Shown: positions 1-9,017, counted from the first letter of the stretch. The stretch: DNA of 64,000 nucleotides from JBKHYJ01 sp046565505 (GCA_046565505.1 JBKHYJ010000079.1:1-64000), one strand, 5' to 3'. Translations and numbers: made by a program. Notes: a model not told the origin generated them from the sequence alone.

Positions 1-531
1 GCCTGTAGGCTCGTCGGCCAGCAGTATGAGCGGGTCGCCCGCCACGGCGCGCGCCACGGCTACCCTCTGCTGCTGACCGCCGGATAACTGGCTCGGCAGG
101 TGCTTCGCCCTGTGCGCCATGCCGACCCTCTCCAGCGCAGCCATGACCCGCGTCTTACGTTCGGCGGCCTTCATGCCGCGGTAGGTCAGCGGCAGCTCCA
201 CGTTCTCGAAGACGTTAAGGTCGCCGATGAGGTTGAAGCTCTGGAATATGAAACCGACTTCGCGGTTGCGGACCCGAGCGCGCTCGGAAAGGGGGAGGTC
301 GGAGACGGGCTTGCCCGCCAGGCTATACGTGCCGTCCGAAGGCGAGTCCAGCAGGCCGAGAATGGAGAGCAAGGTCGATTTGCCGCAGCCCGAAGGGCCG
401 GCTATGGAGATGTACTCGCCCTTCTTTATCTCCATATGAATCCCCGCCAGCGCGTGCGTTTCTACTTCGTCAGTCAAGAAGACTTTTGTAACACCTTCAA
501 GCCGTATCAAAGGTTGGTCCGATGAACTCAT
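1..531 (-). CDS. ABC transporter ATP-binding protein, MacB/LolD type (3' end beyond window)
   Basis: Nucleotide-binding subunit of an export-type ABC transporter; it would power an FtsX/MacB-like permease at the inner membrane. The 177 visible codons carry Walker A (GPSGCGKST, residues 45-53), the signature LSGGQQQ and Walker B ending LLADEPTG, so only the H-loop end is missing past the left edge. It starts at ATG 531, 32 bp after the membrane-fusion gene (564-1817), and was probably co-transcribed with it. A permease gene would be expected further left. The short linker and the run of conserved motifs fit the LolD/MacB family. The substrate cannot be read from the sequence. Confidence 0.93.
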   Translation of the reverse strand, partial: MSSSDQPLIRLEGVTKVFLTDEVETHALAGIHMEIKKGEYISIAGPSGCGKSTLLSILGLLDSPSDGTYSLAGKPVSDLPLSERARVRNREVGFIFQSFNLIGDLNVFENVELPLTYRGMKAAERKTRVMAALERVGMAHRAKHLPSQLSGGQQQRVAVARAVAGDPLILLADEPTG

Positions 532-563
532 GGTATTCGTTCCTCCAAGTTTTATTCTGGGCT

Positions 564-1817
564 TTAGTTTATACGAATGCGGTCCGCATTGTCCCACTGC
601 GACGTGTCGGAAAGGATAACCCGATCGCCCTCTTTAAGGCCATCGAGAACTTCGATAGTGTTGACGGAGCTGCGGCCGAGCCTCACCTGCACGCGGACGG
701 CTTCCTTCCCGTCCGGCTCATACTTGAATATGCCGACCGTGCTATTCTCACTGCCGTGAACGGGGCGGCCCATGTAGAGCACGTTTTCGAGCTTCTCTAA
801 CTGGATAGTCCCATCGACGCTGAGGTCGGGGACGGCGCCCTTGGGCAATTCGCCCGTCAATTCCGCGTCAACCGTGCGGGTCCCGTTCTGGACCGAGGGG
901 TCGATGCGCGAGACCACGCCGGCGATGACGCCGTTGCGGGTGTCGATGGATACGGGCTGCCCGATCAGAATGTCTTTCGCCTGCGTCTCGGCGATCTTGA
1001 GCTCCGCCTTCAGCTTCAGCGGGTTCGCCACCCTGGCGAGGTTCGTGCCGGGCGTGACCTGCTGCCCGACCTGTACAAGTATCTCCTGTAGGACGCCGTC
1101 CAGGCCCGCGCGGACTTTGAGCGCCTCGACCTGGCCCCTTCTGAGCACGACGGCGTCTTTGAGCTGACGCACCTTTTCTTCCTCGGCCGCAAGCCTCGCC
1201 TTGGCCTCCTCGGCGCTCGCCGTCAGGCGCTGCTCTTCTATCTTCTGCCGGCTTTCCAGGTCGGCCGACGCCATCTGTTGCAGCTTAACGTCGAGCGGCG
1301 ATTTCAAGCCCTGCTTGCCCAAAGAGTCAAAGACTTCCGCCTGCATCTTCGCCTTTTTATAATCCGAGGTCACCTGCGCGAGCGTGGATTTCTGGTCGAG
1401 CATCAGCTTGCCCATCTGAACCTTCAGTGTGGCGAGGTTCGCCTCCGCGGCCCTGTACTGGGACTCGGCGTCCAGCGCCGCCTGCTGAATCTCGGGGTTT
1501 GAAAGCTCGACTATGATCGAATCGGACTTCACCTGTGTGCCGGGCTGTATGAGCCTCTTTTCGACGCGGCCCTGTGAGATGGCAGGTATCCAGCGAATCT
1601 CTTCAGGGACCAGCGTCCCGAGCCCGCGCACCTGGCGTAGCATAGAGCCTCGCTTGACCGTGTCGGGCCAAACCGTCCCGCCATCGACGCTCGGCGCCGC
1701 CGGCTTAAGGCGAGAAACACCGACTGTAACGCCCGCTACGGCTAAGATAGCCACCAGCGCGTAGATGACCCTCTTGACCTGGCGTTTCTTCTTGTTGCTC
1801 TTGCGTGGTACGTCCAT
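564..1817 (-). CDS. HlyD/MacA-type periplasmic membrane-fusion protein
   Basis: Adaptor of a tripartite export system, linking an inner-membrane ABC transporter to the outer membrane. The 417-residue product has a basic N-terminus, one membrane segment (about residues 16-37), a lipoyl/barrel-sandwich half, a long Gln/Ala/Glu/Lys-rich coiled coil (about 113-225), the second lipoyl half and beta-barrel domains. It ends in a MacA-like region containing LKEGDRVI. The start ATG 1817 has a GGAGGAAG ribosome site just upstream. It sits between two ABC ATPase genes on the same strand, so the three genes form an export module. The family assignment is firm; the exported compound is unknown. Confidence 0.9.
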   Translation of the reverse strand: MDVPRKSNKKKRQVKRVIYALVAILAVAGVTVGVSRLKPAAPSVDGGTVWPDTVKRGSMLRQVRGLGTLVPEEIRWIPAISQGRVEKRLIQPGTQVKSDSIIVELSNPEIQQAALDAESQYRAAEANLATLKVQMGKLMLDQKSTLAQVTSDYKKAKMQAEVFDSLGKQGLKSPLDVKLQQMASADLESRQKIEEQRLTASAEEAKARLAAEEEKVRQLKDAVVLRRGQVEALKVRAGLDGVLQEILVQVGQQVTPGTNLARVANPLKLKAELKIAETQAKDILIGQPVSIDTRNGVIAGVVSRIDPSVQNGTRTVDAELTGELPKGAVPDLSVDGTIQLEKLENVLYMGRPVHGSENSTVGIFKYEPDGKEAVRVQVRLGRSSVNTIEVLDGLKEGDRVILSDTSQWDNADRIRIN

Positions 1818-1930
1818 AATCTTCCTCCGAGAACTTATAAGGGAAGTTTTGTGCCATCAATGCCGCGAAACCTAAATGACTGTATACCTAATCTTAGCAC
1901 AAATACGCGGCAGAAGTTAATCAATTCGGG

Positions 1931-1955
1931 TTCCGCTTTTGGGATACCTTTGTCC
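1931..1955. repeat. Imperfect repeat copy A upstream of the membrane-fusion gene
   Basis: About 25 bp that match 2937-2960 at roughly 20 positions (shared cores CGCTT, TGGGAT and TTGTCC). Each copy lies upstream of a minus-strand export gene (564-1817 and 2054-2719). It may be a shared regulatory element or the trace of a promoter duplication. The matching is by eye. Confidence 0.45.
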
Positions 1956-2053
1956 AGAATCGAACACCGTAAATCCTTGAATAAAATCAGCGCCCCTGCG
2001 ACATTTCATCAGAACGGAGGCCGCCCGCTTAAACGCGCACATGGGCTTCGGCC

Positions 2054-2719
2054 TCAGTCATTAACGATCCACCCGTCCCTGAGTTTTATGATCCTGTCGC
2101 TATAGGCCGCGTTGACTTCGGAGTGGGTGACTTGAACAATTGTGGTCCCCGCCTCATTCAGCCGCTTAAATAACTCCATGATTTCTTTGCCCTGGTCGGA
2201 GTGCAGGTTGCCAGTCGGCTCGTCGGCCAGTATCAGCTTGGGGCTCGCGATCACCGCGCGCGCCACGCCCACGAGTTGCTGCTGCCCGCCCGACAACTGA
2301 GTCGGGTAGAGGTTGCGCTTGCCGACGATTTGGAATCGGTCGAGTACGTCGCACACTATGCTCTCGCGCTCAGCCTTCTTCACGTCCCTGTAGGAGAGCG
2401 GAATCTCCAGGTTCTCGTATACCGTCATGTGATCCAGCAAGTGATAATTCTGGAACACGAACCCTATATTTTTGTTGCGGAGGTCCATACGCTTCTTCTT
2501 GTCGAGCTTATGCACGGGCTCCTCAAGGAAGAAATACTCGCCGGTCCACGCGCTGTCATGCATGCCTAAAAGGTGAAGCAACGTGGACTTGCCCGCGCCC
2601 GACGGCCCCATGATAGAGACGAATTCGCCTTGCTTAATATCCAGGTTGATCCGTCGCAACACATATACTTTGCCTACGCCTGCCTCGTAGAACTTCTCGA
2701 CGTTCCGCAGACTGATCAT
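2054..2719 (-). CDS. ABC transporter ATP-binding protein, MacB/LolD type
   Basis: Second nucleotide-binding subunit of the export module. The 221 residues are full length for LolD/MacB ATPases: Walker A GPSGAGKST (38-46), Q-loop region (GFVFQNYHLL), signature LSGGQQQ, Walker B LILADEPTG and the H-loop histidine in VTHSE. Start ATG 2719 has TAGGAG 8 bases upstream. The gene is separated from the membrane-fusion gene by 236 bp holding repeat copy A, so it may have its own transcript. Two similar but non-identical ATPases flanking one adaptor suggest duplication, or two permeases further left. It is divergent from the phosphohexomutase gene, across a palindrome-rich spacer. Confidence 0.93.
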   Translation of the reverse strand: MISLRNVEKFYEAGVGKVYVLRRINLDIKQGEFVSIMGPSGAGKSTLLHLLGMHDSAWTGEYFFLEEPVHKLDKKKRMDLRNKNIGFVFQNYHLLDHMTVYENLEIPLSYRDVKKAERESIVCDVLDRFQIVGKRNLYPTQLSGGQQQLVGVARAVIASPKLILADEPTGNLHSDQGKEIMELFKRLNEAGTTIVQVTHSEVNAAYSDRIIKLRDGWIVND

Positions 2720-2936
2720 AACCGTACTCCTAGGTTGCCGAAGTTAAGGTTCAAGGAACAATTCGTTGATGATTGACAGTGATAATACACGAAACGCTGT
2801 CGTAACCAAACGAAAAAACTACCCACCTCTAACCTGAATTAATAGCCAATCCGCGTGCCACGCTCGCGCCCGGAGATAACTTGGCGGCCCGAATAGGTTT
2901 ATAAAACTTAAGAGGGGAAGCCGCCGCGCCGCCGTT

Positions 2937-2960
2937 TTCGCTTCTGGGATTACCTTGTCC
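2937..2960. repeat. Imperfect repeat copy B upstream of the ABC ATPase gene
   Basis: Partner of the element at 1931-1955. It runs directly into the 20-bp palindrome at 2954-2973, which copy A lacks. It lies about 220 bp upstream of ATG 2719. Confidence 0.45.
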
Positions 2961-2973
2961 GCTAGCGGACAAG
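2954..2973. promoter_or_regulatory. Perfect 20-bp palindrome
   Basis: CTTGTCCGCTAGCGGACAAG equals its own reverse complement over all 20 bases. With no loop and no T-run it looks like a dimeric-regulator operator, not a terminator. Either divergent gene (2054-2719 or 3138-4484) could be controlled. The regulator is unknown. Confidence 0.5.
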
Positions 2974-3000
2974 TCGGCCCGGCTCGCCGCGCGTGATTAA

Positions 3001-3016
3001 CTGCGATTAATCGCAG
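3001..3016. promoter_or_regulatory. Perfect 16-bp palindrome
   Basis: CTGCGATTAATCGCAG is fully self-complementary and lies 27 bp beyond the 20-bp palindrome. It differs in sequence from that one, so if both are operators they may bind different proteins. Confidence 0.45.
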
Positions 3017-3137
3017 GTAACGGGATTCGCTTTCGGCAGTCCGCGACACGCACCGTGAGAACATGACCTTAAGAATCTCCGCCCAAGGTTGCCGAAGCGC
3101 CCCCCGTGCGCAAGAATCTTTTGAGGGAGGCTGTCAG

Positions 3138-4484
3138 ATGAATGAACACATATTTCGCGAGTACGACATCAGAGGGGTGGTAGGAAAGGACCTTACTGAC
3201 GAGACCGTCTACACGGTTGCCCGCGCGGCCGGAACATTTTTCAAGGCGCACGGCGCGGGCAGGGTGAGCATAGGCCGCGACGCGCGGGAAAGTTCGCCGC
3301 GCTTTAGAGACCTGATGATCCGCGGGCTGAACGAGTGCGGCTGCGACGTGGTTGACGTGGGCATGGTCCCGACGCCCGTCCTCTATTTTTCGCTCTTCAA
3401 CGAAGACGTGGACGCGGGGGTGATGATAACAGGCAGCCACAATCCGGCCGATAATAACGGCTTCAAGATTTGCCTCGGCAAGAGCACAATCTTCGGCGAT
3501 CAGATAAATGAGATAAAGCAGATCGCGCGCTCGGGAAGCTTCGCGAGCGGGGGAGGCCGGCGTGAGGAGCGCGACGTGATACCTGATTACCGCAATCATA
3601 TCGAATCCAACATCAAGCTCGGCCCGCGCCGGCTCAAGGTAGTCGTGGACGCGGGCAATGGGATGGGCGGGTTCATCGGCGCGCCTCTCTACCGCGCGAT
3701 GGGCTGCGACGTGGTGGAACTCTTCTGCGAGCCCGACAGCCGGTTCCCGAACCATCACCCCGACCCCACGGTGGTCGAGAACATGCGATTCGCCATAGAG
3801 GCGGTAGCCGAGCACAAGGCCGACCTCGCCATAGCCTTCGATGGCGACGCCGACAGGATAGGGGTTGTTGACGACAGGGGGCGTGTGATCTGGGGCGACC
3901 AGTTGATGATCGTTTTTTCCCGCGACATATTGAAGAGAATGCCCGGCGCCACCTTCATCGCCGAAGTCAAATGCTCGCAGTTGATGTTTAACGACATACG
4001 GCGGCACGGCGGCAACGCAATCATGTGGAAGGTGGGGCATTCGCTCATCAAGGCGAAGATGAAAGAGACGCGCGCGGCGATGGCCGGCGAGATGAGTGGC
4101 CATCTCTTTTTCGCGGACAGCTACTTCGGGTACGACGACGCGATATACGCGGGCGCGCGGCTGCTCGAAATACTCACGAATACGGAAGAGCCGCTTTCGA
4201 GTCTGCTCGCGGACCTGCCGAACATGGTCGTAACGCCCGAGATAAGGCTCGAGTGCCCCGACGACAAAAAGTTTGACGTCGTGCGGGTGCTGACCGAAGA
4301 GTTCAAGCAGACGAACGAGGTCATCGACATAGACGGGGCGCGGATACTGTTCGACGGCGGGTGGGGTCTGGTGCGCCCTTCGAACACTCAGCCCGTCATA
4401 GTCCTGCGCTTCGAGGCGGACACCGAGGCGCGGCTCCTTGAGATACGGCGATTAGTGGAGGGCAAGCTGAAGGCACTATTTTGA
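3138..4484 (+). CDS. Phosphomannomutase/phosphoglucomutase (AlgC/ManB family)
   Basis: Cytoplasmic alpha-D-phosphohexomutase that interconverts hexose 1- and 6-phosphates for nucleotide-sugar and cell-envelope synthesis. The 448-residue product has the catalytic serine loop (VMITGSHNP, near residue 100), the metal loop DGDADR (near 235), the sugar loop GEMSGH and a C-terminal phosphate-binding RPSNT motif, in family order and length. ATG 3138 is chosen because GAGGGAGG lies 7 bases upstream and the protein then begins NEHIFREYDIRG, as in relatives. Whether mannose or glucose phosphate is preferred cannot be told. It is divergent from the ABC module. Confidence 0.93.
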   Translation: MNEHIFREYDIRGVVGKDLTDETVYTVARAAGTFFKAHGAGRVSIGRDARESSPRFRDLMIRGLNECGCDVVDVGMVPTPVLYFSLFNEDVDAGVMITGSHNPADNNGFKICLGKSTIFGDQINEIKQIARSGSFASGGGRREERDVIPDYRNHIESNIKLGPRRLKVVVDAGNGMGGFIGAPLYRAMGCDVVELFCEPDSRFPNHHPDPTVVENMRFAIEAVAEHKADLAIAFDGDADRIGVVDDRGRVIWGDQLMIVFSRDILKRMPGATFIAEVKCSQLMFNDIRRHGGNAIMWKVGHSLIKAKMKETRAAMAGEMSGHLFFADSYFGYDDAIYAGARLLEILTNTEEPLSSLLADLPNMVVTPEIRLECPDDKKFDVVRVLTEEFKQTNEVIDIDGARILFDGGWGLVRPSNTQPVIVLRFEADTEARLLEIRRLVEGKLKALF

Positions 4485-4609
4485 AGCAGAGAAATCACTG
4501 CCGGCCCATGACCCATGCGCGCAGGCGGCTTCGGGATCACTTCAATGCGGGCGCCGGAGCGCCCGCGCGGAGGCTTGTTAGATTATCACGGGTCATGAGG
4601 CCGAAGCGA

Positions 4610-6070
4610 TTATCGCTCGGTCAGGTACACCCATCTGGCGAAGAAATCCGCCAGGTCCTTCCCGGCCGCATGTTCCATCGCCCTTTGAAAATCGGTCGTG
4701 GTAACCGACCTGCCGAAATAGGTACGCGTGTAGTGGCGGATGCCCGCCCAGAATGCGCGCTCGCCTAACTCCCCGCGCAGCAGGTGCAGGACGTACGCGC
4801 CTTTATGATAGACGAGTGCGCGGTCGTCGGCCGTGGGGCGCGCCCAGTCGGGAAAAACAAGTGAGCGGTCTTTGCCCGCGTCGCGGACTTTCTCGTAGCG
4901 CGCTCGCGACTCTTCGATTTCGCGCATGTACTCGGGCCGGCCGAAGCGGTGCTCCTTGTACGCGGCGGCCATGAATGTAGCCACGCCTTCGTTCAACCAG
5001 AAATGCGTCCAGTCGCGACACGTAACCTTGTTTCCCCACCACTGGTGCGCCATCTCGTGAGCGGCCAGCCACACGGCCCGCTCGTCGGCCAGCACTTCAC
5101 GCCCGTAGGTCTCACGCATTACTGTGAAGCCGCTCATTTCCTGCTCGACGCCGCCCGCGGCCAGGACCTGAGTGTAAGTCGAATCGGCATACGGGACGCC
5201 GGAGCGGTCTTCGTAGAAGCTGAGCATGTCTGCGGTGTCGCGAAAAATCCTGCGTAGCTCCTCGCCGGAAAACTGTGCGGCCTGGTAATTAAACTGCACG
5301 CGGCCGTGCTTCTCTTTGATCTCCTGAAATGGCCCGGCGGCGAAGCCGAACGTGTACGTCGGGACCGGCGCATTCTGCCGCCACTCATGCGCTACCTTAT
5401 TGCCGGGCAAGGTGCGCCGCGCGGTCATGCGGCCGTTGGCCGTCGCGCGCAGACCGGCGGGCAAGATTAGATTCAAGCGGAGCGTAGCCCTGTCTTCCGG
5501 GGCGTCAACGCAGACCAGCCATTGACTGGTGGAAAATACCGTGTAGACCTGCCTTCGCTCTGGGAAGAAGCGGACCCCGAACCGAGGGGCACCGTGGTAA
5601 TCGATTTCGATTTCGCGCATCTCGTTTGCTCTCGCGGGGCGAGATAACAGCACGTTCAGCCGCCGGTCGGCCCGCGAAAACTTTTGCGCCTCTCCGCCTT
5701 CATGCACGGCGTCTACTGTCAGGTCGCCGCAGTCAAGCTCTACCAGGCCCAGACCGGCCGCGCGCGGGGTGAGCCGGATTAGAACTTTTCCCGTAATCGT
5801 CTTGCGCGCGATGTCTGGCTCTACCCTGGCGTCATAGTGTATGACATCGAACGGAGCCGCGGCCCGCGCCGGCGTCGTCCGGCCGCCCATTGCTGTCGCG
5901 GGTGCCGCTATGCATAACACCGACAGGCACAACAGCATCCCGGCCGTTTCGAGGACCGACGAGCGAGCGCCGCATGGCGCGTCCCGCAGAGGGCTTTGAA
6001 TTCTATCGAACACCATCTCGTTTGCGAGTTCCGTTCGCCCGCGCGTTCGACCGCTCGAACCGGCTCTCAT
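4610..6070 (-). CDS. M1-family zinc aminopeptidase, secreted
   Basis: Gluzincin aminopeptidase of the M1 class, trimming peptides N-terminally. The zinc/catalytic motif HEMAHQWWGN (near residue 338) is followed by the second zinc ligand in WLNEG. The N-terminal half matches the M1 beta-saddle, and VEQEMSGF occupies the position of the exopeptidase GxMEN-type motif, which it does not match exactly. A hydrophobic stretch (MLLCLSVLCIAAPATA) suggests export. The start is unsure: ATG 6070 or ATG 6016 are possible, and an upstream TTG would overlap thrC by 14 bp. No strong ribosome site decides. It lies just downstream of thrC on the same strand. At about 480 residues it lacks the large C-terminal helical domain of PepN-type enzymes. 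Confidence 0.85.
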   Translation of the reverse strand: MRAGSSGRTRGRTELANEMVFDRIQSPLRDAPCGARSSVLETAGMLLCLSVLCIAAPATAMGGRTTPARAAAPFDVIHYDARVEPDIARKTITGKVLIRLTPRAAGLGLVELDCGDLTVDAVHEGGEAQKFSRADRRLNVLLSRPARANEMREIEIDYHGAPRFGVRFFPERRQVYTVFSTSQWLVCVDAPEDRATLRLNLILPAGLRATANGRMTARRTLPGNKVAHEWRQNAPVPTYTFGFAAGPFQEIKEKHGRVQFNYQAAQFSGEELRRIFRDTADMLSFYEDRSGVPYADSTYTQVLAAGGVEQEMSGFTVMRETYGREVLADERAVWLAAHEMAHQWWGNKVTCRDWTHFWLNEGVATFMAAAYKEHRFGRPEYMREIEESRARYEKVRDAGKDRSLVFPDWARPTADDRALVYHKGAYVLHLLRGELGERAFWAGIRHYTRTYFGRSVTTTDFQRAMEHAAGKDLADFFARWVYLTER

Positions 6071-6113
6071 GTCCCGGCCGTGCGGGATAGGGCGGCTGAA
6101 CTTTCCTGCCGAC

Positions 6114-7280
6114 TCAATCCTCTTCAAACGCGTCGAGGTATTTCAATCCAGACCCTGTGTTGAAGAGAACCACGCGCTCGCCCGGATCGACATCGCCACT
6201 CGCGAGCAGGGCCTTGAGCGCGGGCAGGCAAGCGGCCCCTTCGGGCGCGGCGAATATGCCCTCCGCAGAGCCTATGTCCTTCACGGCCCTTATCAGCTCG
6301 TCGTCTGAAACCAGCACGGCATTCCCCCCGCTCTTGCGGAGGATGTCCAGCATGATGAAATCGCCGACGGCACGCGGGACCCTGAGCCCTGACGCGACGG
6401 TGCTGGCGTTGGCAATATCGGCGCCCGTTGTCGCCCCCGCCTGAAACGCGCGGACGATTGGCGCGCACCCTTCCGCTTGAACCGAGATCATCCGGGGGCG
6501 GCGGCTGCCTATCCAACCCATGTGCTCCATTTCGTCGAACGCCTTCCACATCCCGATAAGCCCCGTGCCGCCGCCCGTGGGGTAAAAAATCACGTCGGGC
6601 AACTCCCAGCCGAGCTGCTCCGCGATCTCGTAGCCCATAGTCTTCTTGCCTTCAATGCGGTAAGGCTCTTTCAGCGTTGACACGTCGAACCAGCCCTCGG
6701 ACTCTTTGCGCTCGCCGACCACCCGACCGCAGTCGGTTATCAGCCCATCTATCAAGGTCACATTCGCGCCCGTCTGTTCGCACTCGACTATGTTTGCCTT
6801 CGGCGTGTCTCTTGGCATGAATATGAACGCCGGCAGCCCCGCCCTGGCGGCGTAGGCCGCGAGCGCGCCGGCGGCGTTGCCCGCCGAGGGCACGGCCAGC
6901 TTCCGAGCGCCGAGCTCCTTCGCCATTGAAACCGCGACGGCCATCCCCCGCGCCTTGAATGAGGCGGTCGGGTTCAGCGATTCATCCTTGACGAAAAGGT
7001 TTCTCATGCCTAAGCGTGCGCCCAGCCTGTCGGCCTTGATCAGGGGCGTCATCCCTTCCCCGAGCGAAAGCCTGTTCGCGTCGTCGTCTACGGGAAGGAC
7101 TTCCCTGTAGCGCCACAGCGTCGGCTCGCGCCCGGCGAGCGCCTCGCGGGAGAGCGTTGCGGCGACCCTTCCGAGATCATACGCGACCATCAATGGCTTG
7201 CCGCAGTCGCAAAGGTTATGAAGCCGCCGCGCTTCGTATTCCTTCGCGCACGACGAGCAGTATAAGTGTGTGACGTTCAT
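6114..7280 (-). CDS. thrC: Threonine synthase
   Basis: PLP enzyme converting O-phosphohomoserine to threonine. The 388-residue product begins with a zinc-ribbon-like Cys pair (CSSC) and CDCG, common in this branch. The PLP lysine lies in NPTASFKARG (Lys109), where many relatives have SFKDRG. A glycine-rich phosphate loop (PTGGGTG) follows. ATG 7280 is preferred over an upstream frame extension because GAGGAG sits 6 bases before it and the zinc ribbon then forms the N-terminus. It is divergent from the cyclophilin gene with a 125-bp spacer. Related PLP lyases cannot be fully excluded, but the ribbon plus fold-II order favours ThrC. Confidence 0.88.
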   Translation of the reverse strand: MNVTHLYCSSCAKEYEARRLHNLCDCGKPLMVAYDLGRVAATLSREALAGREPTLWRYREVLPVDDDANRLSLGEGMTPLIKADRLGARLGMRNLFVKDESLNPTASFKARGMAVAVSMAKELGARKLAVPSAGNAAGALAAYAARAGLPAFIFMPRDTPKANIVECEQTGANVTLIDGLITDCGRVVGERKESEGWFDVSTLKEPYRIEGKKTMGYEIAEQLGWELPDVIFYPTGGGTGLIGMWKAFDEMEHMGWIGSRRPRMISVQAEGCAPIVRAFQAGATTGADIANASTVASGLRVPRAVGDFIMLDILRKSGGNAVLVSDDELIRAVKDIGSAEGIFAAPEGAACLPALKALLASGDVDPGERVVLFNTGSGLKYLDAFEED

Positions 7281-7342
7281 GGTAGCTCCTCGGTTGGAGA
7301 ATGAAGTCAACCAATATACTTGCCGCGTCGCGGCTAAGCAAC

Positions 7343-7372
7343 TTGTGTATAGCTTTTCGGCGGTGCTACAGT
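7343..7372 (+). promoter_or_regulatory. Possible promoter of the cyclophilin gene
   Basis: TTGTGT (7343-7348), 18-bp spacer, TACAGT (7367-7372). This would give a leader of about 27 nt before ATG 7406. The boxes are weak. Confidence 0.3.
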
Positions 7373-7405
7373 TTTCAGCTTGGACAAAAGTGAAGGGAGA
7401 CGACA

Positions 7406-7867
7406 ATGGCGAATCGGAAAGCGATCATCGAGACGAGCAAGGGCAACATAACGATTGAGCTGTACGAAGACAAAGCGCCCGTGACGGCCGGCAACTTCAT
7501 CGACCTGGTCGGCCGCGGGATCTATGACGGCCTGAAGTTCCACCGTTACGAGCCGGGGTTCGTGATACAGGGCGGCGACCCGAAGGGCAACGGCACGGGC
7601 GGATTCGTGGACCCGCAAACGGGGCGCGAGCGGAGGATCAAGCTGGAGGTCTCGCCCGAGCTTAAGCATGGCGCGGCGGGCGCCGTCGCTATGGCGAGGT
7701 CACAGGACCGCGACAGCGCGTCGTGTCAGTTTTACATCACGCTCGGCCCGGCGGCATTCCTGGACATGAACTACGCCGTTTTCGGCAGGGTGGTGGACGG
7801 GATGGATGTCGTGAATAAGATACGGGCCGGCGACGTTATGAATAACGTCAGGCTTAGCGAAGAATAG
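7406..7867 (+). CDS. Peptidyl-prolyl cis-trans isomerase, cyclophilin type
   Basis: Folding catalyst of the cyclophilin family. The 153 residues contain the core in order: FHRYEPGFVIQGGDP (catalytic Arg in FHR), MARSQDRDSASCQFYI and DMNYAVFGRVVDGMDVV. There is no signal peptide, so it is probably cytoplasmic (PpiB-like). AAGGGAGA precedes ATG 7406. It is divergent from thrC. The tryptophan that gives cyclosporin binding in eukaryotic cyclophilins is absent from the expected position, as in many bacterial members. Confidence 0.93.
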   Translation: MANRKAIIETSKGNITIELYEDKAPVTAGNFIDLVGRGIYDGLKFHRYEPGFVIQGGDPKGNGTGGFVDPQTGRERRIKLEVSPELKHGAAGAVAMARSQDRDSASCQFYITLGPAAFLDMNYAVFGRVVDGMDVVNKIRAGDVMNNVRLSEE

Positions 7868-8006
7868 GGCAATCTCAAGCCCCGTGCATGTGCGCGAGGG
7901 GTAGCCGCCAGGCGTTTCCGTTACCGGCCGCGCCCCTCTACGCCATGCTTTCCGATTCGGCGTCCACGGGTCTGTGCGGCGGCCTGACGTGTCGCCCGCG
8001 CCGGCG

Positions 8007-9017
8007 TCACATCGTCAGGACGACGCGCCCCGTTATCTGAGCGCGTCGCATCCGGTCGAAGATTTCGTTTATTTCTTCGAGCGGGCGAGTCTCGACAAGG
8101 CATTTGACTTTCCCCTCCGCCGCCATCTCAAGCACCTCGCGCAAATCCTCGCGCGTGCCTGTTGCCGACGAGGTTATCTTAATCTCTCTCATCATTATAG
8201 CCGGGAACGACAGGTTTTCTGATGGCATGCCGACGACGACCAGCGTGCCGCTCGGCCTGACTGCATAGAAAGCCGAGTCGTAGGCGGCTTTCGCGGCGGA
8301 AGTGACCACGGCCACGTGCGCGCCGCCCATCCTCCTTATCTGTTTAACGGCGTCTTCCTTCGCGGCGTTCACCGCCACGGCCGCGCCGAGCGAGCGGGCG
8401 AGGTCGAGCTTGTCATCGGCTATGTCAACGGCGGTCACTTCACCGCCGAAGCTTCTGGCTATCTGCACGGCCAGGTGGCCCAGCCCCCCGACGCCGAACA
8501 CGGCGACGCGCTGGCCGGGGCGGATGCCGGCGTTCTTAATGGCGTGATAGACCGTAACGCCCGCGCAGAACAGCGGCGCGGCCTCTTCCGACGTGAGAGA
8601 GTCGGGGACTTTCAAAGTGTGAGACGCCTTGGATTTCAGGAACTCCGCGTAGCCGCCATCGACCGTCGCGCCCGTAATAATCTGAGAGGCGCAGAGGTTC
8701 TCTCGCCCCTCGCGGCATAACTCGCACGCGCCGCATGTCCAGTGCGTCCATGCGACCCCCACCCTGTCGCCGATCTCCAGATTCGTAACCTCGCCGCCCT
8801 TTCCCACGACGCGGCCCACGACTTCGTGGCCCGGTATCAAAGGCTTCTTGATTATCCTGAGCAGCGGCGCCCAATCCCCTTCGGCGATGTGAAGGTCCGA
8901 ATGGCACACGCCGCACACCTCCACTTCGATCAAGACCTCGTCGGGCCCCGGCACGGGTTTTTCCGCCTCGTCAATTTCAAGCGGCTGTTTGTACTCGCGA
9001 ACTATGGCTGCTCTCAT
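8007..9017 (-). CDS. Zinc-dependent alcohol dehydrogenase (AdhP-like, MDR family)
   Basis: Medium-chain NAD(P)-dependent alcohol/aldehyde oxidoreductase. Catalytic zinc ligands are Cys38 (GVCHSD) and His64 (GHEVVG). The structural zinc site is the cluster Cys95, 98, 101, 109 (CGACELC...C). The Rossmann motif GVGGLGHLAVQ lies near 175. At 336 residues it is the usual AdhA/AdhP length, without signal peptide. It sits alone between the cyclophilin (plus) and tsaD (plus). The substrate is unknown; ethanol or another short alcohol is a family-level guess. Confidence 0.92.
   Translation of the reverse strand: MRAAIVREYKQPLEIDEAEKPVPGPDEVLIEVEVCGVCHSDLHIAEGDWAPLLRIIKKPLIPGHEVVGRVVGKGGEVTNLEIGDRVGVAWTHWTCGACELCREGRENLCASQIITGATVDGGYAEFLKSKASHTLKVPDSLTSEEAAPLFCAGVTVYHAIKNAGIRPGQRVAVFGVGGLGHLAVQIARSFGGEVTAVDIADDKLDLARSLGAAVAVNAAKEDAVKQIRRMGGAHVAVVTSAAKAAYDSAFYAVRPSGTLVVVGMPSENLSFPAIMMREIKITSSATGTREDLREVLEMAAEGKVKCLVETRPLEEINEIFDRMRRAQITGRVVLTM

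Larger units (their letters stand above)
2720..3137. other. Divergent intergenic region with two palindromes
   Basis: 418 bp between the ABC ATPase (minus) and the phosphohexomutase (plus). It holds repeat copy B (2937-2960) and two perfect palindromes (2954-2973, 3001-3016), listed separately. I see no gene in it. The open frame could be extended upstream of 3138, but that lacks a ribosome site and family homology. Confidence 0.6.

Noticed and set aside
3069..4103. Long open frame on the minus strand across the phosphohexomutase gene
   Set aside because: It is the antisense shadow of a high-GC gene. It has no ribosome site and no family motif, while the plus frame is a clear phosphohexomutase.
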